Below, in pieces: positions 23,555-35,098 of a DNA stretch of 64,000 bases. Numbering within the stretch: position 1 is the first letter of the stretch; each line of letters begins with the position of its first letter. The notes below the pieces were generated by a model, which worked only from the letters and a program-made list of their open reading frames with translations, was not told the DNA's origin and searched no databases. The position numbers and the translations under genes were made by a program. This stretch comes from Acanthacorydalis orientalis (lineage: Eukaryota; Arthropoda; Insecta; Megaloptera; Corydalidae), in NCBI GenBank assembly GCA_034766995.1, contig CM068319.1, positions 19,627,422 to 19,691,421 of the forward strand, written 5' to 3'.

Positions 23555-23557
<3 letters not shown>
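23467..23557 (+). repeat. 91-bp dispersed repeat, copy 1
   Basis: Begins AAAATTGTTTTTTATTCACA and ends TTATCCAAATATT, directly joined to a (TA)n tract. It matches 25397-25487 in the same orientation with about five differences. Confidence 0.9.

Positions 23558-23558
<1 letters not shown>

Positions 23559-23599
<41 letters not shown>
23559..23599. repeat. (TA)n adjoining dispersed repeat copy 1
   Basis: Uninterrupted TA repeat starting at the end of the 91-bp unit. Confidence 0.95.
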
Positions 23600-23601
<2 letters not shown>

Positions 23602-23665
23602 TTGATCTTAGTTATGAATCAAGGAAACAAATATTTCTATGTCCTATTTTAATGTTTTTAAAATG

Positions 23666-23709
23666 ACTCTCGCTCTCTCTCTCTGTATATATATATATAT
23701 ATATATATT
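23666..23709. repeat. (CT)n(TA)n compound microsatellite
   Basis: CTCTCG and CT units at 23666-23683, then TA units to 23708. Confidence 0.9.
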
Positions 23710-23981
23710 GAATTTTTACTCGAATTCAATTTATAGTAAATTATTAATAAAATCAGTACATCACGTACGATTTCGTGCATTCAGTGCAAAGCGTAATACA
23801 CCTATTTACCTCAATGTCGTCAATATTTAGAATGTTTTCTGTAATTTTAAGGGAATTAAAATTATATTAATAATTTAAAAGTAATTTGGGATGAAAATTT
23901 ATTACTTATTTAAATATAAATAAGAATAGAAAATTTTTCTAGCTGAACTAACTACTGAAAGAGTTAAAAATTAATCTAAAC

Positions 23982-23987
<6 letters not shown>

Positions 23988-24031
<44 letters not shown>

Positions 24032-24040
24032 ATATATATA
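23988..24040. repeat. (TA)n(TG)n(TA)n compound microsatellite
   Basis: TA units, seven TG units (about 24017-24030), then TA again, resembling the tract at 5099-5173. Confidence 0.95.
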
Positions 24041-25396
24041 CAAGCACATTTGTATGTTAATAAACAAAAATATATGAAAGTATTCACGTTTTGTGTTACC
24101 GTGTTCAAAAACGCGAATAAACCAACGCCATGTAAAGATATTTAATCTAATGTTATAAAAATACGTTTGTTGAAAATATGAAAAGAAAATAATACGTTTT
24201 CTAACAGTTATTTACCTACTTTTTTTCACAAGAAATAAACAATGAATTCTTGACAAACTACAAATTCCATGCATATATACATATACATACATTCATACGT
24301 GTCACTACTTCTGCAAATTCTTCTATTTACAATTTTTGTTCCATTTATTTTAATTTTGCGAATATTTCAACGTTTTATAACAACGTTGAAGTAAATATTT
24401 TATGAATTGTTTAGTGTATAAATGTACGAGGTAGAAGATGTAAAAAGTGGTAATATAAATAGTAGTGAATTATATGAAATTTATACATGATAAATTCTGA
24501 TTTCATTTCTCTGTATTTGCAATGGATTATTTAAATAATATAACTTACAAATTTTTAGTAATACATACTTATTATTATTTTTAATTTTATATGAGTTTTA
24601 TATCATAAATCAATATATTTTTTATTTTAGTCTTATTAATAATGTTATTAAAATTTAAGCTTATCATGTATTTGAAACAGTAGTTAACTAAATAATAAAT
24701 GTCTAGAACCTGAACTCTCTCTGACAGATTGACTAATAATTATACTTATATTTATTTACTTTTCAATAGACATATATGTCAAGAAGACAAATAATTATAG
24801 TGGTAGTAATTCAGTATTGATGGTATATTTCTCTTGTTATTACAAAGACGAATGTTTACAGCTTGCTACACATTTCTGTCGTGACATTAATAAAAATTTA
24901 TTTTAAACTTTATTCAGACAAAACATCTTCCATTAGTAAATGTGATTAACCATTTTGAGTAATTGTAAATTAATAGTTCCAAAAGTTGTAGATGTAAATC
25001 TAATGTATTGATTGACTTCGTTTCTCATTTAACAATAACTTAGTTTGTTCAAATGACAAACTTTTCTTACCAAGTAAGATAACTTTAATAAGTTAATCTT
25101 CTAATTGTTATATTTTTTTTCTTCAAAAATATCCTCCTAAATAATTTAAAAATATTCTCAAAGTTTAATTCTAAAAATTTTTTAATCTTAAAATTTTCAA
25201 AACTAAGAACTATTAAATATTTTAGATCCATTTTATAAATGAATTTAATTTTTTGTATTTAAATTGTAATTTATATAATTCACAGTTTTATACTAAAAAC
25301 TAGTAGTAGAAACTATTTAATATTTCAAACCTATTTTTATTTATATATATATATCCGATTTATAAGAGTTATTACTACAATATTTATTATGTAAAG
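24041..25396. other. AT-rich non-genic stretch
   Basis: Contains a 9-bp-arm hairpin (TTCAACGTT 24366-24374 with AACGTTGAA 24382-24390) and a short TA run at 25341-25354. No gene is seen. Confidence 0.5.
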
Positions 25397-25486
25397 AAAA
25401 TTGTTATTTATTCACAATTTTGTATGGGTATTTAATTTCAATTAATATTGAAAGATAATAATAATTTTTAATGTTTATCCAAATAT

Positions 25487-25487
<1 letters not shown>
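25397..25487 (+). repeat. 91-bp dispersed repeat, copy 2
   Basis: Direct-orientation partner of 23467-23557, about 1.93 kb downstream, sharing TTCACAATTTT and GAAAGATAATAATAATTTTT. It also runs straight into (TA)n at its 3' end. Confidence 0.9.

Positions 25488-25543
<56 letters not shown>
25486..25543. repeat. (TA)n adjoining dispersed repeat copy 2
   Basis: TA repeat with one CA interruption near 25495. Confidence 0.95.
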
Positions 25544-25546
<3 letters not shown>

Positions 25547-25749
25547 AATATATAATTTAGCTATTTAATTAAATACAAAATTAGATGGAAAATTATTATT
25601 GTGTTGATTGTAAATAATTTTATTATAAATTTAATTAGGTTCATGATGAATAACTTATAATGTGAATTTTATTATTATGAATTTATTTTATACACATTTG
25701 TCATTTTAATCACAAATTATTGGTTGTTTAAAAGAAAATATGTAAAATA

Positions 25750-25762
25750 TTATATATATACG

Positions 25763-25811
<49 letters not shown>
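25750..25811. repeat. Interrupted (TA)n microsatellite
   Basis: TA units broken by CG and GTA. Confidence 0.95.
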
Positions 25812-25816
<5 letters not shown>

Positions 25817-26123
25817 CAACGTAGATAAAATTCTTGAAAAAGTTTTCATATAACTTTTCTTATTGTATAGTCATTAAATTTTTCTCAAGAGTTTTGACTT
25901 TCACATTAATTAGTATATTTGTACTGTGCGAAAAAAGATTTCAAGAAAATATTCTCATAATTTATTACGCTTATAGATAATATTTCACTTGATTTCGAAC
26001 GATTTACAATCGATACTCACACCTAAATTATAAAATATTTACAAGAGGAAGCAAAAAGAAATTAAAAGAACTAATAACAAACAAAAACATTCCTCCGTCG
26101 TTCAAAAGCACGAAGACAATTTT
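25812..26123. other. AT-rich spacer
   Basis: Nothing recognisable. G+C rises from about 26040 into the following island. Confidence 0.45.
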
Positions 26124-26600
26124 CTAGATCAGTTCTTCAACATCGCATTCTTTAAATTCACGACGTGCAATCTCGTTTAAAAACAAAACAGAATATAAAA
26201 AAATACTCGCTCGCATAAAGAAAAAGCATGTCTTATTAGACATCCTGTACGTATATTGATTACTGCAACAAATTGAGTTCATTTTGTATAGTACATCTAT
26301 ACAGACGTGTCTGTGTTCACATCGAAGATTCCAATACTTGTATGGAGACACGCTGTGATCTGACACTCATACAACCCTTATCGATTGTTCCGAAGTAATT
26401 GAGATTCTTGCCTGGCGTCCAAACGCGCAAGATATAGTAATGGCATTCTTGATGGCACCATAAATTTTATCAGGAGACTTGGTCGGGGTACTTAAAGACA
26501 GCGGCAATAATCTTACCTCTTCATTAGTCCGTTTTATAAATCGCTTTAGACTGTCCCTAAGGATTACATGATCTCAGTTCGTGCCGACGTTTCCGCTCGA
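26124..26600 (-). pseudogene. Long minus-strand frame broken only by TGA
   Basis: A 159-codon minus-strand frame ending at TAG (26124-26126), interrupted only by TGA at 26574-26576 and 26367-26369. The segments read HVILRDSLKRFIKRTNEEV, RLLPLSLSTPTKSPDKIYG and AIKNAITISCAFGRQARI, then TGA. After it come SDHSVSPYKYWNLRCEH, MNSICCSNQYTYRMSNKTC and a hydrophobic FFFMRASIFLYSVLFLNEI before the acidic tail FKECDVEELI. G+C is clearly above the flanks. Both TGA codons could be mutated CGA (CpG decay), which is inference. I cannot assign a family. It is either a decayed gene, an exon read with splicing I cannot see, or a chance frame in a G+C island. Confidence 0.3.
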
Positions 26601-26669
26601 TTATCTCAGATTGTGACGATTGAGTGCCCTTGATTAAATACGTGAAGATTTTTTCATGTACTCACCGGC

Positions 26670-26933
26670 TTAAGAGACCAGACGCTCTCTGCAAAAATAC
26701 GAACGAAACACTCCATTTTTAAGTCTCGAATCATTTTCTACTTCCATTCCATGAATTTTAATTGGAATATAATACGACTGTTGAACTGTTATACGACAAT
26801 GTTGCTTTACTATCATGAGTTTTATGTTTAGCACATATATTAGATGAAAGATGATCGTGTACGTATTATGTGCACAGAATTTATAAAATGACTCGATGGA
26901 TGCTCCTCTTAGAATTTGTAATAAAATAAACAA
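26670..26933 (-). CDS. Candidate exon or ORF upstream of the 26.1-kb frame
   Basis: A minus-strand open frame of 87 codons in the same phase as the 26124-26600 frame, with no ATG at its start. It reads QILRGASIESFYKFCAHNTY, KLMIVKQHCRITVQQSYY and IHGMEVENDSRLKNG, ending CRERLVS-TAA. Seven bases past the stop is a strong donor-like site (CCGGTGAGTAC), and TTCGTATTTTTGCAG within the frame looks like an acceptor. Together they could bound a 23-nt microexon. No family is recognised. It may belong with the downstream frame or be coincidence. Confidence 0.2.
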   Translation of the reverse strand: MFILLQILRGASIESFYKFCAHNTYTIIFHLIYVLNIKLMIVKQHCRITVQQSYYIPIKIHGMEVENDSRLKNGVFRSYFCRERLVS

Positions 26934-27190
26934 CGTACATTGTATATATACGAACTTGAATTTGAACTATTTATTGTCTGTAAATTTTATTAAAATTACA
27001 AATGTAAATATTAAAAAAAATGATCTTTTATATACGAATATATAATGAACAGACTTATTAAAAATATATATAAAATATAATTTTTATCTTTAACATTTCA
27101 TCTCAGTTTTTTTTAAAAAAATAAAATTTTAATAAAATAACTGTTCAAATCAATATAAAATACTTAATTGTATAATGTTTATAGTATTCA

Positions 27191-27193
<3 letters not shown>

Positions 27194-27246
<53 letters not shown>
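27194..27246. repeat. (TA)n microsatellite
   Basis: Uninterrupted run of about 26 TA units. Confidence 0.95.
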
Positions 27247-27250
<4 letters not shown>

Positions 27251-28454
27251 CTTAACGGAAAGTACAGTATAATAGAAAAAGAACTAATTAAAATTCTCAA
27301 ATATCTTATATTAAAACTAAAACAGAAATAAGAAATAATATTCCTGACTCTTTATTAATTAAAATAATTATTTCTTAACATAACTGATAGCGAACAAAAA
27401 TTATTCATGTGTTCATTTACACAAATTAGACGTTCACGATATAGTTAGTATTAATTTGTTTCAAAAATGAATTTTTCACTCTCCCACAAACCATACAGTG
27501 TGAAAACTATATTGTGATTTAACTTAAAAATAAAACATTATAATCAATTAAAGATAAATTCTAATTTAAACGTTGTCATGAATTTTCATATAATCAATTA
27601 TATAACGATTATTCTTTTTCTATCTATTAATAAATAAATGATAAAAAAGTTATTTGGTAACAAATGTGAAAGTAAAATCTGCGAGATGGCGTCTGTAAAG
27701 ATCTCACTTCTGGTTAATTCAAAACTACATAAACTTTTTTTTTTATTTATGCATGCATTTTTATACAAACCCTGCTGGTATTTGTTCTAAAATAACATTT
27801 GGTTAATAATCTACTAGAATAATGTTCAGTTCTTGAATTATATTCAAGTATCTTGATAGTGCATTGTGTATCAGTAAACTATTTGAAGATGGATAAAAGC
27901 TAAAAGTAGTTTTTGTAGATTATTACGTATGTCCATCATCGGTACTAACACCAGTAGAACAGTTTACTAACTGAAACACATATATAAAAACAGATATTTT
28001 TAATCTTATTGTTATAAATGTTAATCTGGAAACTGTATTGCTTTTATTTTCATACAAGTAGAGAATGTAACGTTTCAGCTTTCTTATGAGTACTAAATCT
28101 TATTAATAGTTAGAATATCATAAAATGTTCTTTCTTTAGCTTTATTTGAATTTTTCTGAACAGATAATCATACTTAACAAAATGTAATTAATGTAATTAA
28201 CGTCACAAACATTTTTTTGTATTTTTTTAAAGCAAATCGAAAGAGTTCATGAAAAAATTTAGTATAGTACAGAAACTATAAATAATTTTTTATAGTGTGT
28301 GATATGTTTCTTTATTGCATTTTTCAATTAAATCATTTTTTATTAAATTGTGTCTTAATATATAACAATAATTAAAAAAATCGTTTTGAATAGTATTAGA
28401 AATTTCAAAAAAATAGTTTTAAGATTTTTACATTGAACTACATATATATACTAG

Positions 28455-28460
<6 letters not shown>
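27247..28460. other. AT-rich non-genic stretch
   Basis: A slightly higher-complexity patch at 27660-27990 has no coding frame or known repeat. Confidence 0.5.

Positions 28461-28487
<27 letters not shown>
28461..28487. repeat. (TA)n microsatellite
   Basis: About 13 TA units, with a shorter TA run at 28442-28450. Confidence 0.9.
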
Positions 28488-28490
<3 letters not shown>

Positions 28491-29980
28491 TAAAATTTAC
28501 TTTCAATGACCTAAGAATGAAACCAATACATTGACCTAATTATTAATATGTTCGAATTCGAAATGTTGATTTTAAAATATTATAATATTATGCAAAAAAA
28601 CTCAAATTATTAATAAAATGTTCTTACATTCTATAAATGAAAAGTAAAATGTAATTGAATTTTCAATAATATAAGAAAATTGCATAAAATTGAATCAAAA
28701 CTAATTTCCTGACATATACAAAACTAACTACTACTAGTGTATAAAATATTCAATAATAAATATTTCTCATAAATCCTTTATATTCATATAATTTCAGTAC
28801 AGCTAGTTGATTATATAAGTTGTTCGTCTAATTATTGTATTTAGTGATATTATTGAAAACAGATATAAAAACCAGTTTCAAGAAAGAATAAACTTTGTTC
28901 TTTTCATGTATCTAGCTATGCTGCTTGTTCGTTTGTAATTATGTAATATTCACTTTATTTCGATTTTATCATTTTATTCAGTCAGTAAATGTTCGTCGTG
29001 CATGTTCATTGGTAAATTGATTATTTAAAACTCTATTTTCTTACTTAGAAATCTGTTCATTTATATGTTTAATAAAATTGAATTTTTGTAGTGATTTTAA
29101 AATTTTTCTTGTAAAATATATTACAATTTACGAAGTTAAATTACATGTTAATTCGTCTGATATATATATATATATATACGTTTTATAATTTAAATTTTTT
29201 GAATTTTAAATATTTAAACTGATTTGATTGTTTTGTGTATTTTAGAATCAACTAGACTTATTAATATACTGAGTAATAAATAATCAAGTAGTAATATATT
29301 TCACAAATTAAATATGAACTAATTTTAGCAACATTCTTTATAACAAATACCACACTTTGTGGATATAACATTCAAGTTAATTCAAATCTACATATTTCAA
29401 GTACATTAGTTGCGAATAATATTTATTGTAATATGTTCTAAAGATAATAATAACATATCTATGATGATTAATTGAACAGATTTTTTAGTTCCGTGTTCTT
29501 TCGAAGGACAAAAATTATATTTGTCATGTACTTTTAGAACTAGACTATTTTTAATATTGTGATTAGTGTTAATTGTTCTTATATAAACAATACTTAAGGT
29601 GAAATTTATTGTTGAGGAAATAATTTTGGTGAGTTTATTTTTTTCTTTTGTGAATTATTTTCAGTTTTTATTTCATTTTATTCTTTATGTTACGTTCTTT
29701 ATGTTATTATATATATTCTATTATTATTTTATTTTTTTCTATCACATTTATTGTAACTTTATAATTCGTTCATTATTATTTGCATTTACATTTTTAAGGT
29801 TTTTTTTTAAACTCGGTACTTTTATATATTCCAGTATTCTTACATTCAATAGTAAACAGTGTTTTATTATTTCATGTTACAAAATTCCAAAGGTGTACTT
29901 CAAATTATACATAATTAATATACTTCAATAGTTTCTTCGTAGATGAATATATTCACTACTTATTAACAGATGAGTGTTTT

Positions 29981-29986
<6 letters not shown>
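28488..29986. other. AT-rich non-genic stretch
   Basis: Includes an 18-bp TA run at 29161-29178 and a 110-codon plus-strand frame (29599-29931) made almost only of Phe, Tyr, Ile and Leu, which I treat as non-coding. Confidence 0.5.

Positions 29987-30047
<61 letters not shown>
29987..30047. repeat. (TA)n microsatellite (~30 units)
   Basis: Uninterrupted AT repeat. A shorter one follows at 30149-30166. Confidence 0.95.
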
Positions 30048-30050
<3 letters not shown>

Positions 30051-30859
30051 CATCATATTTTCGAATTTTTGGACATTAATTAATATTACTATTATAATAT
30101 AATATGGAAATATTGAGGAAGTCCTTATGAAGTTTTATTAATTTGTCAATATATATATATATATATTAAACAATATACGCATAGAAATATTTTTATTTGT
30201 TTAATAAAACTATTGCAAAAGTTTTTGCCTATAATTTTCTAATTAAAATTATTAAATTTCTTTATGAATAAAATAATAGTTTATTAACAGTTACTATGTG
30301 AAATTATAATATGAACATTTATTGACTATCTTATTTAGTATTTTAAGTAAATATTATCAGTATCATTATTTTTTTTAATTCAATAATGTTTCAATCTTGG
30401 ATCGGTAAATTCACATTTCATTTATCAATATTTAGGCATGCAAAGTAATTATTTGGGGATGCATTTATATTAAACAATCTATTTTTCAGATTTTATAAAT
30501 AAAATTTATTTGTTATATAAATGAAGTATAGAATTGTAATAAATTCTTTCTAGACATAATCGTGTTACATGAGCCATTCGAATCTGTGTCCATCACCCAT
30601 TGTCAGTATGAGAAAGCACTTCACTCCACGGATTGTGTAGTACAGTGATTCCTTCCTCATAGAAGGAAATTGCTTTTAACTATATTGTTTAAGTAAAATG
30701 CTGGTAGCTTCTATAGCTGAATGTAAACATTCTAATTTATATTGACAATACAGAGTTCTTTCTTCATATTCTTATAGGTACTAAACTCTCTACTCTTCTG
30801 GTTATGCGCTTGGGAATGAACTTAACATAAGTATTTTTTTATATCAATTTAGTTATATA
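30048..30859. other. AT-rich stretch with a short G+C patch
   Basis: At 30550-30690 complexity rises. The minus strand there has a 31-codon ATG frame (MRKESLYYTIRGVKCFL...) and a small inverted repeat TTCCTTC/GAAGGAA. No gene is supported. Confidence 0.45.
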
Positions 30860-30934
30860 ATATATATATATATATATATAATGTATATTTTCGCTCTCTC
30901 TCTGTCTTTCTATCTATCTACCTATATATATCTA

Positions 30935-30981
<47 letters not shown>

Positions 30982-30982
30982 A

Positions 30983-31031
<49 letters not shown>

Positions 31032-31032
31032 A

Positions 31033-31064
<32 letters not shown>
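30860..31064. repeat. Higher-order (TA)n/TCTATC array
   Basis: A 205-bp tract: (TA)n, a CT-rich bridge, then three successive blocks of TCTATCTA plus (TA)n beginning near 30930, 30979 and 31029. The ~50-bp super-unit is repeated, so it is more than a simple dinucleotide run. Confidence 0.9.
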
Positions 31065-31067
<3 letters not shown>

Positions 31068-31579
31068 GCTATATGCCGGTAAAACATTTATATTCTAATG
31101 AAGAAATTAAAATCACAGCCGTCAGGAAGCAAAATAGCTATCATCTCATTTTATAATATGTATTATTGCAGCTTCAAATAATGTTCTATAATTACTTAAC
31201 AGTTTCCCTACTGACTAGAACTTCGCGCTTAATTATAAGCAATTTGCGAAAAATAATCACCCACACAGTCGCACACACGTACCAACAACGCTTGTAATCA
31301 AACCTAGTGGGAGTGCATTAGCAACAACTCGAACTATGAATAACTAAACGTAAACTTTAACGGATGTTGACATGGCATAGTTTACTATAAACTCACTTGC
31401 GAATGCTTTAATTTGTGAATTCTGAACGGAAGTTTTGTGAACAAGGGGTGTGTTTCGTCATTTACCTCGATTTGTACCCCTTCTTCGTGTTCAACGGAGA
31501 CAGAAATTCGACATTCCTTATACTATGGTGTAAATGAATACGTACAGAAAATTATTGCAGTGACGTAGATACCAAATGA

Positions 31580-31580
<1 letters not shown>
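31065..31580. other. Moderate G+C non-genic stretch
   Basis: About 31160-31560 is richer in G+C than the surroundings (for example CACCCACACAGTCGCACACA). No reading frame of note and no RNA motif is seen. It could be conserved non-coding or transcribed sequence. Confidence 0.4.

Positions 31581-31632
<52 letters not shown>
31581..31632. repeat. (TATC)n(TA)n compound microsatellite
   Basis: Four TATC units followed by about 17 TA units. Confidence 0.95.
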
Positions 31633-31635
<3 letters not shown>

Positions 31636-31734
31636 TCACACAGAATCAATTTATTATTAAAATTATTTTATCCATAGAACTTTATTCAATAAAAATATAT
31701 ATAATATCAGTTATTGAATATTATTACAAGTAGT

Positions 31735-31761
31735 TTTAAGAAACTTTTCAAGTTTCTTAAA
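31735..31761. repeat. Perfect 12-bp-arm hairpin
   Basis: TTTAAGAAACTT, a 3-nt loop TTC, and its exact reverse complement. No T run or RNA context gives it a function. Confidence 0.8.
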
Positions 31762-31998
31762 TCTACTTTACCGATAGGAAGGTTAGAAATAACATTTCTT
31801 ATTAAACTATACTTTAAAAGAAAACAGAAAAATAGTGTTATCCTTTCGGTCTATAATAAGTTTAATGTTTTGTAGTGTGTACATATATAGTGCAGTATAT
31901 ATTAGAATAACTTTTTCTTTGTTAGAAATTCTATAAAACTAATAAATTCAAAATTAATTTAGTTATTTTTAACACACACTGCATAATGTATCCTTAGA
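31762..31998. other. AT-rich spacer
   Basis: Nothing recognisable. Confidence 0.4.
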
Positions 31999-32022
31999 AT
32001 ATATATATATATACACACATAC

Positions 32023-32111
<89 letters not shown>

Positions 32112-32113
32112 TA
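31999..32113. repeat. (TA)n(CATA)n(TA)n(GA)n compound array
   Basis: TA to 32012, ACACACATACATACATACATA, TA again from about 32035, then about 16 GA units to 32107. A (GA)n run can form an H-DNA triplex. Confidence 0.95.
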
Positions 32114-33299
32114 TTTTTACAATTAGTAATATTAACTCTATTTTTTTCATTTTTTTACTATACTTGTGAGATTTCATTTTAGTGTTAACTCTTTTTATGT
32201 ACTTATAATTTTTAATTAAATAATAATTCTTTAAATTTACTAATATAAGTTATCAATATTTTACCTTAAAATAATTAAAAACAATAGTCAATTATTGAAC
32301 ATTTTTGATTAGAATATTTGTATAATTTGTTGGATGAATGAAAAATTAATTTATTAAATTAATTTATAATCCTACATTTTGATGTAATTCTAAACAATAT
32401 ATTAGATAACGAACACAACTAAATATAAATGTAATATTTTATTTTTTATATATTTTTAATTAGGCTTATAATTTTGATTACTTTTTGAAATTCATACTCT
32501 AATCTTGACAAATATACACCATTTGATTCACTCTTATACTCCCAGTAAAATCAATATATTTATTATGTTACGTAATTCTCAAATATTTCTTTTCTGAAAG
32601 AAAACATTTGAATATAAAAATATTTTCTTTTCAGTTGTGTTTTATATCAATATTTAATATAATTATAAAATATTTCCGTATCCTTATTTCTATTCTTATA
32701 GTTAAATTATTTGTATTTCACTATGAATCTCTTAGGTAAAATAACCAACCAACCACCTAAGAATTTCTCTTTACTTACCTTTCTATTCTATTTACGTCCT
32801 ATAACGTATAAGTATCGAAACACCTTGAAAGACAGTAGGATACAAAGCAGTTCAAACGGAAAAATAAAAAAAATCTAATGAAAAAAATAAATAACTCTAA
32901 GTTTAATAAACAATTCTGTAATCTTTCTACGAAAGAATTGATATAAATTTAAAGAAATAGCGTTTTCCAAAAATGCTTATATTTTTATCAAACCAGCGAG
33001 TTCCGCCTATCGCTGCGAACATCCTCTCCCACAGTTAACTCTCATTCTTCCCTAAAAAATAATAGAAATTAACAAATTATACACAGAAATAATAAGTCTA
33101 ATTTTTATTGAAAAAGTTAAAAATTACCATAATAAAATATAATATTAAAAACAGCATCACTGTTTCATTTTTATAATATAAAAAGATAAAAATGAATTAT
33201 TGAAATCAAGTTTTTAGTATTAAGAACAAAGAGGAACCAGATTACTTTTAAAATAAAAATTAATCATAATTTATGAACAAAGCAATAAATTTGAGGAAA
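32114..33299. other. AT-rich non-genic stretch
   Basis: Slightly higher G+C at 32730-32860 and 32990-33050. No gene seen. Confidence 0.5.
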
Positions 33300-33300
33300 A

Positions 33301-33365
<65 letters not shown>
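33300..33365. repeat. (TA)n microsatellite (~32 units)
   Basis: One of the longest uninterrupted TA runs in the window. Confidence 0.95.
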
Positions 33366-33371
<6 letters not shown>

Positions 33372-33863
33372 GTACACCTAAATATAAACGTTAGTGATTT
33401 CAAACTACAGAGAAGTAAATTCAAACTAAATCAAACCAAGCGTGTTGTTAACGCAAGCAGTAATTATCTTGTCAAAATTTTCACAGCGCTTTTCTTTCTC
33501 GTTTGAAACGTGTGCGCTATAGGTTATATATATATATATATTATCTTCTAGACGACGGATTCTCGCTGCTCCTTTCCAGCCACTCGTGTCTACGCCAGTG
33601 ATTGTATGGGCGTTATTATCATGAGAATCAACATCAATGATGTCTTAGTGGAACGCTTGTCACATCTCATGACATCATCTAATTGAGTTAGCATTGGTTA
33701 CGTACTCGCGAAACATTCTGAAATCTTCTTGTTTGGAAGTTTGTGGTACTTCATTGTCTATGATTTACCTTTTTTCAATTATGCATAGACTCGTTTAAAC
33801 AAATGTGTTTGTGTGAAAGAGCGTTGGTAATTAGAATAAAATAATTTTTAGATGTAGAAAACA
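33366..33863. other. Spacer with a G+C-richer island
   Basis: Between 33500 and 33760 the sequence is more balanced. TCTCGCTGCTCCTTTCCAG (ending about 33579) looks like a 3' splice site, followed by 35 open codons (TRVYASDCMGVIIMRININD...) to TGA. There is no partner exon and no recognised product, so this is only a possible exon. Confidence 0.25.
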
Positions 33864-34007
33864 ATATATATATATATATATATGTATACATATATATGTG
33901 TATATATATATATGTATGTATATATATATATATGTATACATGTATATACACACATATATATATATATATATGTTTATATATATATATGTATATGCATATA
34001 TATGTAC
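33864..34007. repeat. Complex alternating TA/TG/CA array (~140 bp)
   Basis: Alternating purine-pyrimidine DNA with TATA, GTATACA, TGTGTA and CACACA units throughout, including GTATACATGTATAC palindromes. A strong candidate for cruciform or Z-DNA. Confidence 0.9.
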
Positions 34008-34840
34008 ATGACATATCTAATACATACAATTAAAAAATCTGTATGATTTTATTTCTGTAGAAATGTGATTCTTATTTATGTACTTAATTGAGGAATAAAT
34101 GAACGTCAGACCATTATGTACATACATTATAAAAATTCGAATATTTAAATTTCCACACATATACATAATGCATATAAGTTATTATATATATATGAATTGT
34201 GTGTATAAAATATCCGAGAGAACAATTTTTCCTACTTGAATAAATTCGATAAAGTAGAGTTGAATAAATTTTCTAGTTGAAAAAGTTATAGTAGATATTG
34301 CACTATGAATGTTCGACGCGGCGTGGAAACCGAATTCATTTTTTACATTTCTTCTTTCACGCCTTCAATGTTTCATTTCCGTGAGCTGACACAGCATCGA
34401 TATGTGTAGGCATAAGAGAAGGTTTCATGATTTTTTTCTAGTATGTCAACCTTTTTTTTAGAAGTCTGCTTCGAACACAATCAGTTTTTGAAGTACAAAC
34501 CGAATAGTTGTCAGAAAATCAATAAACTCTTTTAGGATCGATAATGCGGAAAAAAGTTTGCTTCATTCTGAATGGATGGTACTAGAAAAAGAAATGTAGT
34601 TAAATGTGAATGTAATTGTACAACCAGTGGTTATTTTATTACGAGTATGCTTTAAATGGATAAAATGTATACCCTGTTACGATATGTACGTATTTTTTTA
34701 AATAAATTAAATTACTGGATCTCTGAGTCCAAATGAAATCTATATAAAATAGATTATTACACAGTTTATTAAAGAGTTTTATTATAAAATGAACTCTAGT
34801 AAATATAGGTGCCAGTAGAGGTAACTTTTTCAATTTAATA
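34008..34840. other. Non-genic stretch
   Basis: AT-rich with a G+C rise at 34310-34520. No convincing frame, and it ends at the TTAA of a piggyBac-like element. Confidence 0.5.
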
Positions 34841-35098
34841 TTAACCTTTCGCACTCGGAGATTTTTTTCACCTCACCTACCAGCAACCCAAACATATATT
34901 TTAACTAAATAGCAAGTAACAAATAACTTCAAATAAAATTATATAGCACTGTAAATGATGTGTCATAGTAGTGTATTTTTTTATTCAAATAAAACTTCAA
35001 AAATACATTTATTGATTCATCTTTTATAAGAAAAATAATATTGTTATTTGTTAGATTTACGATGATCCCTTAGAAGGGACATTCGACTGGGAAGGGTT

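Noticed and set aside
29599..29931. 110-codon plus-strand ORF
   Set aside because: Composed nearly entirely of Phe, Tyr, Ile and Leu from T-rich DNA. It starts at a non-ATG codon and has no motif. Likely chance.
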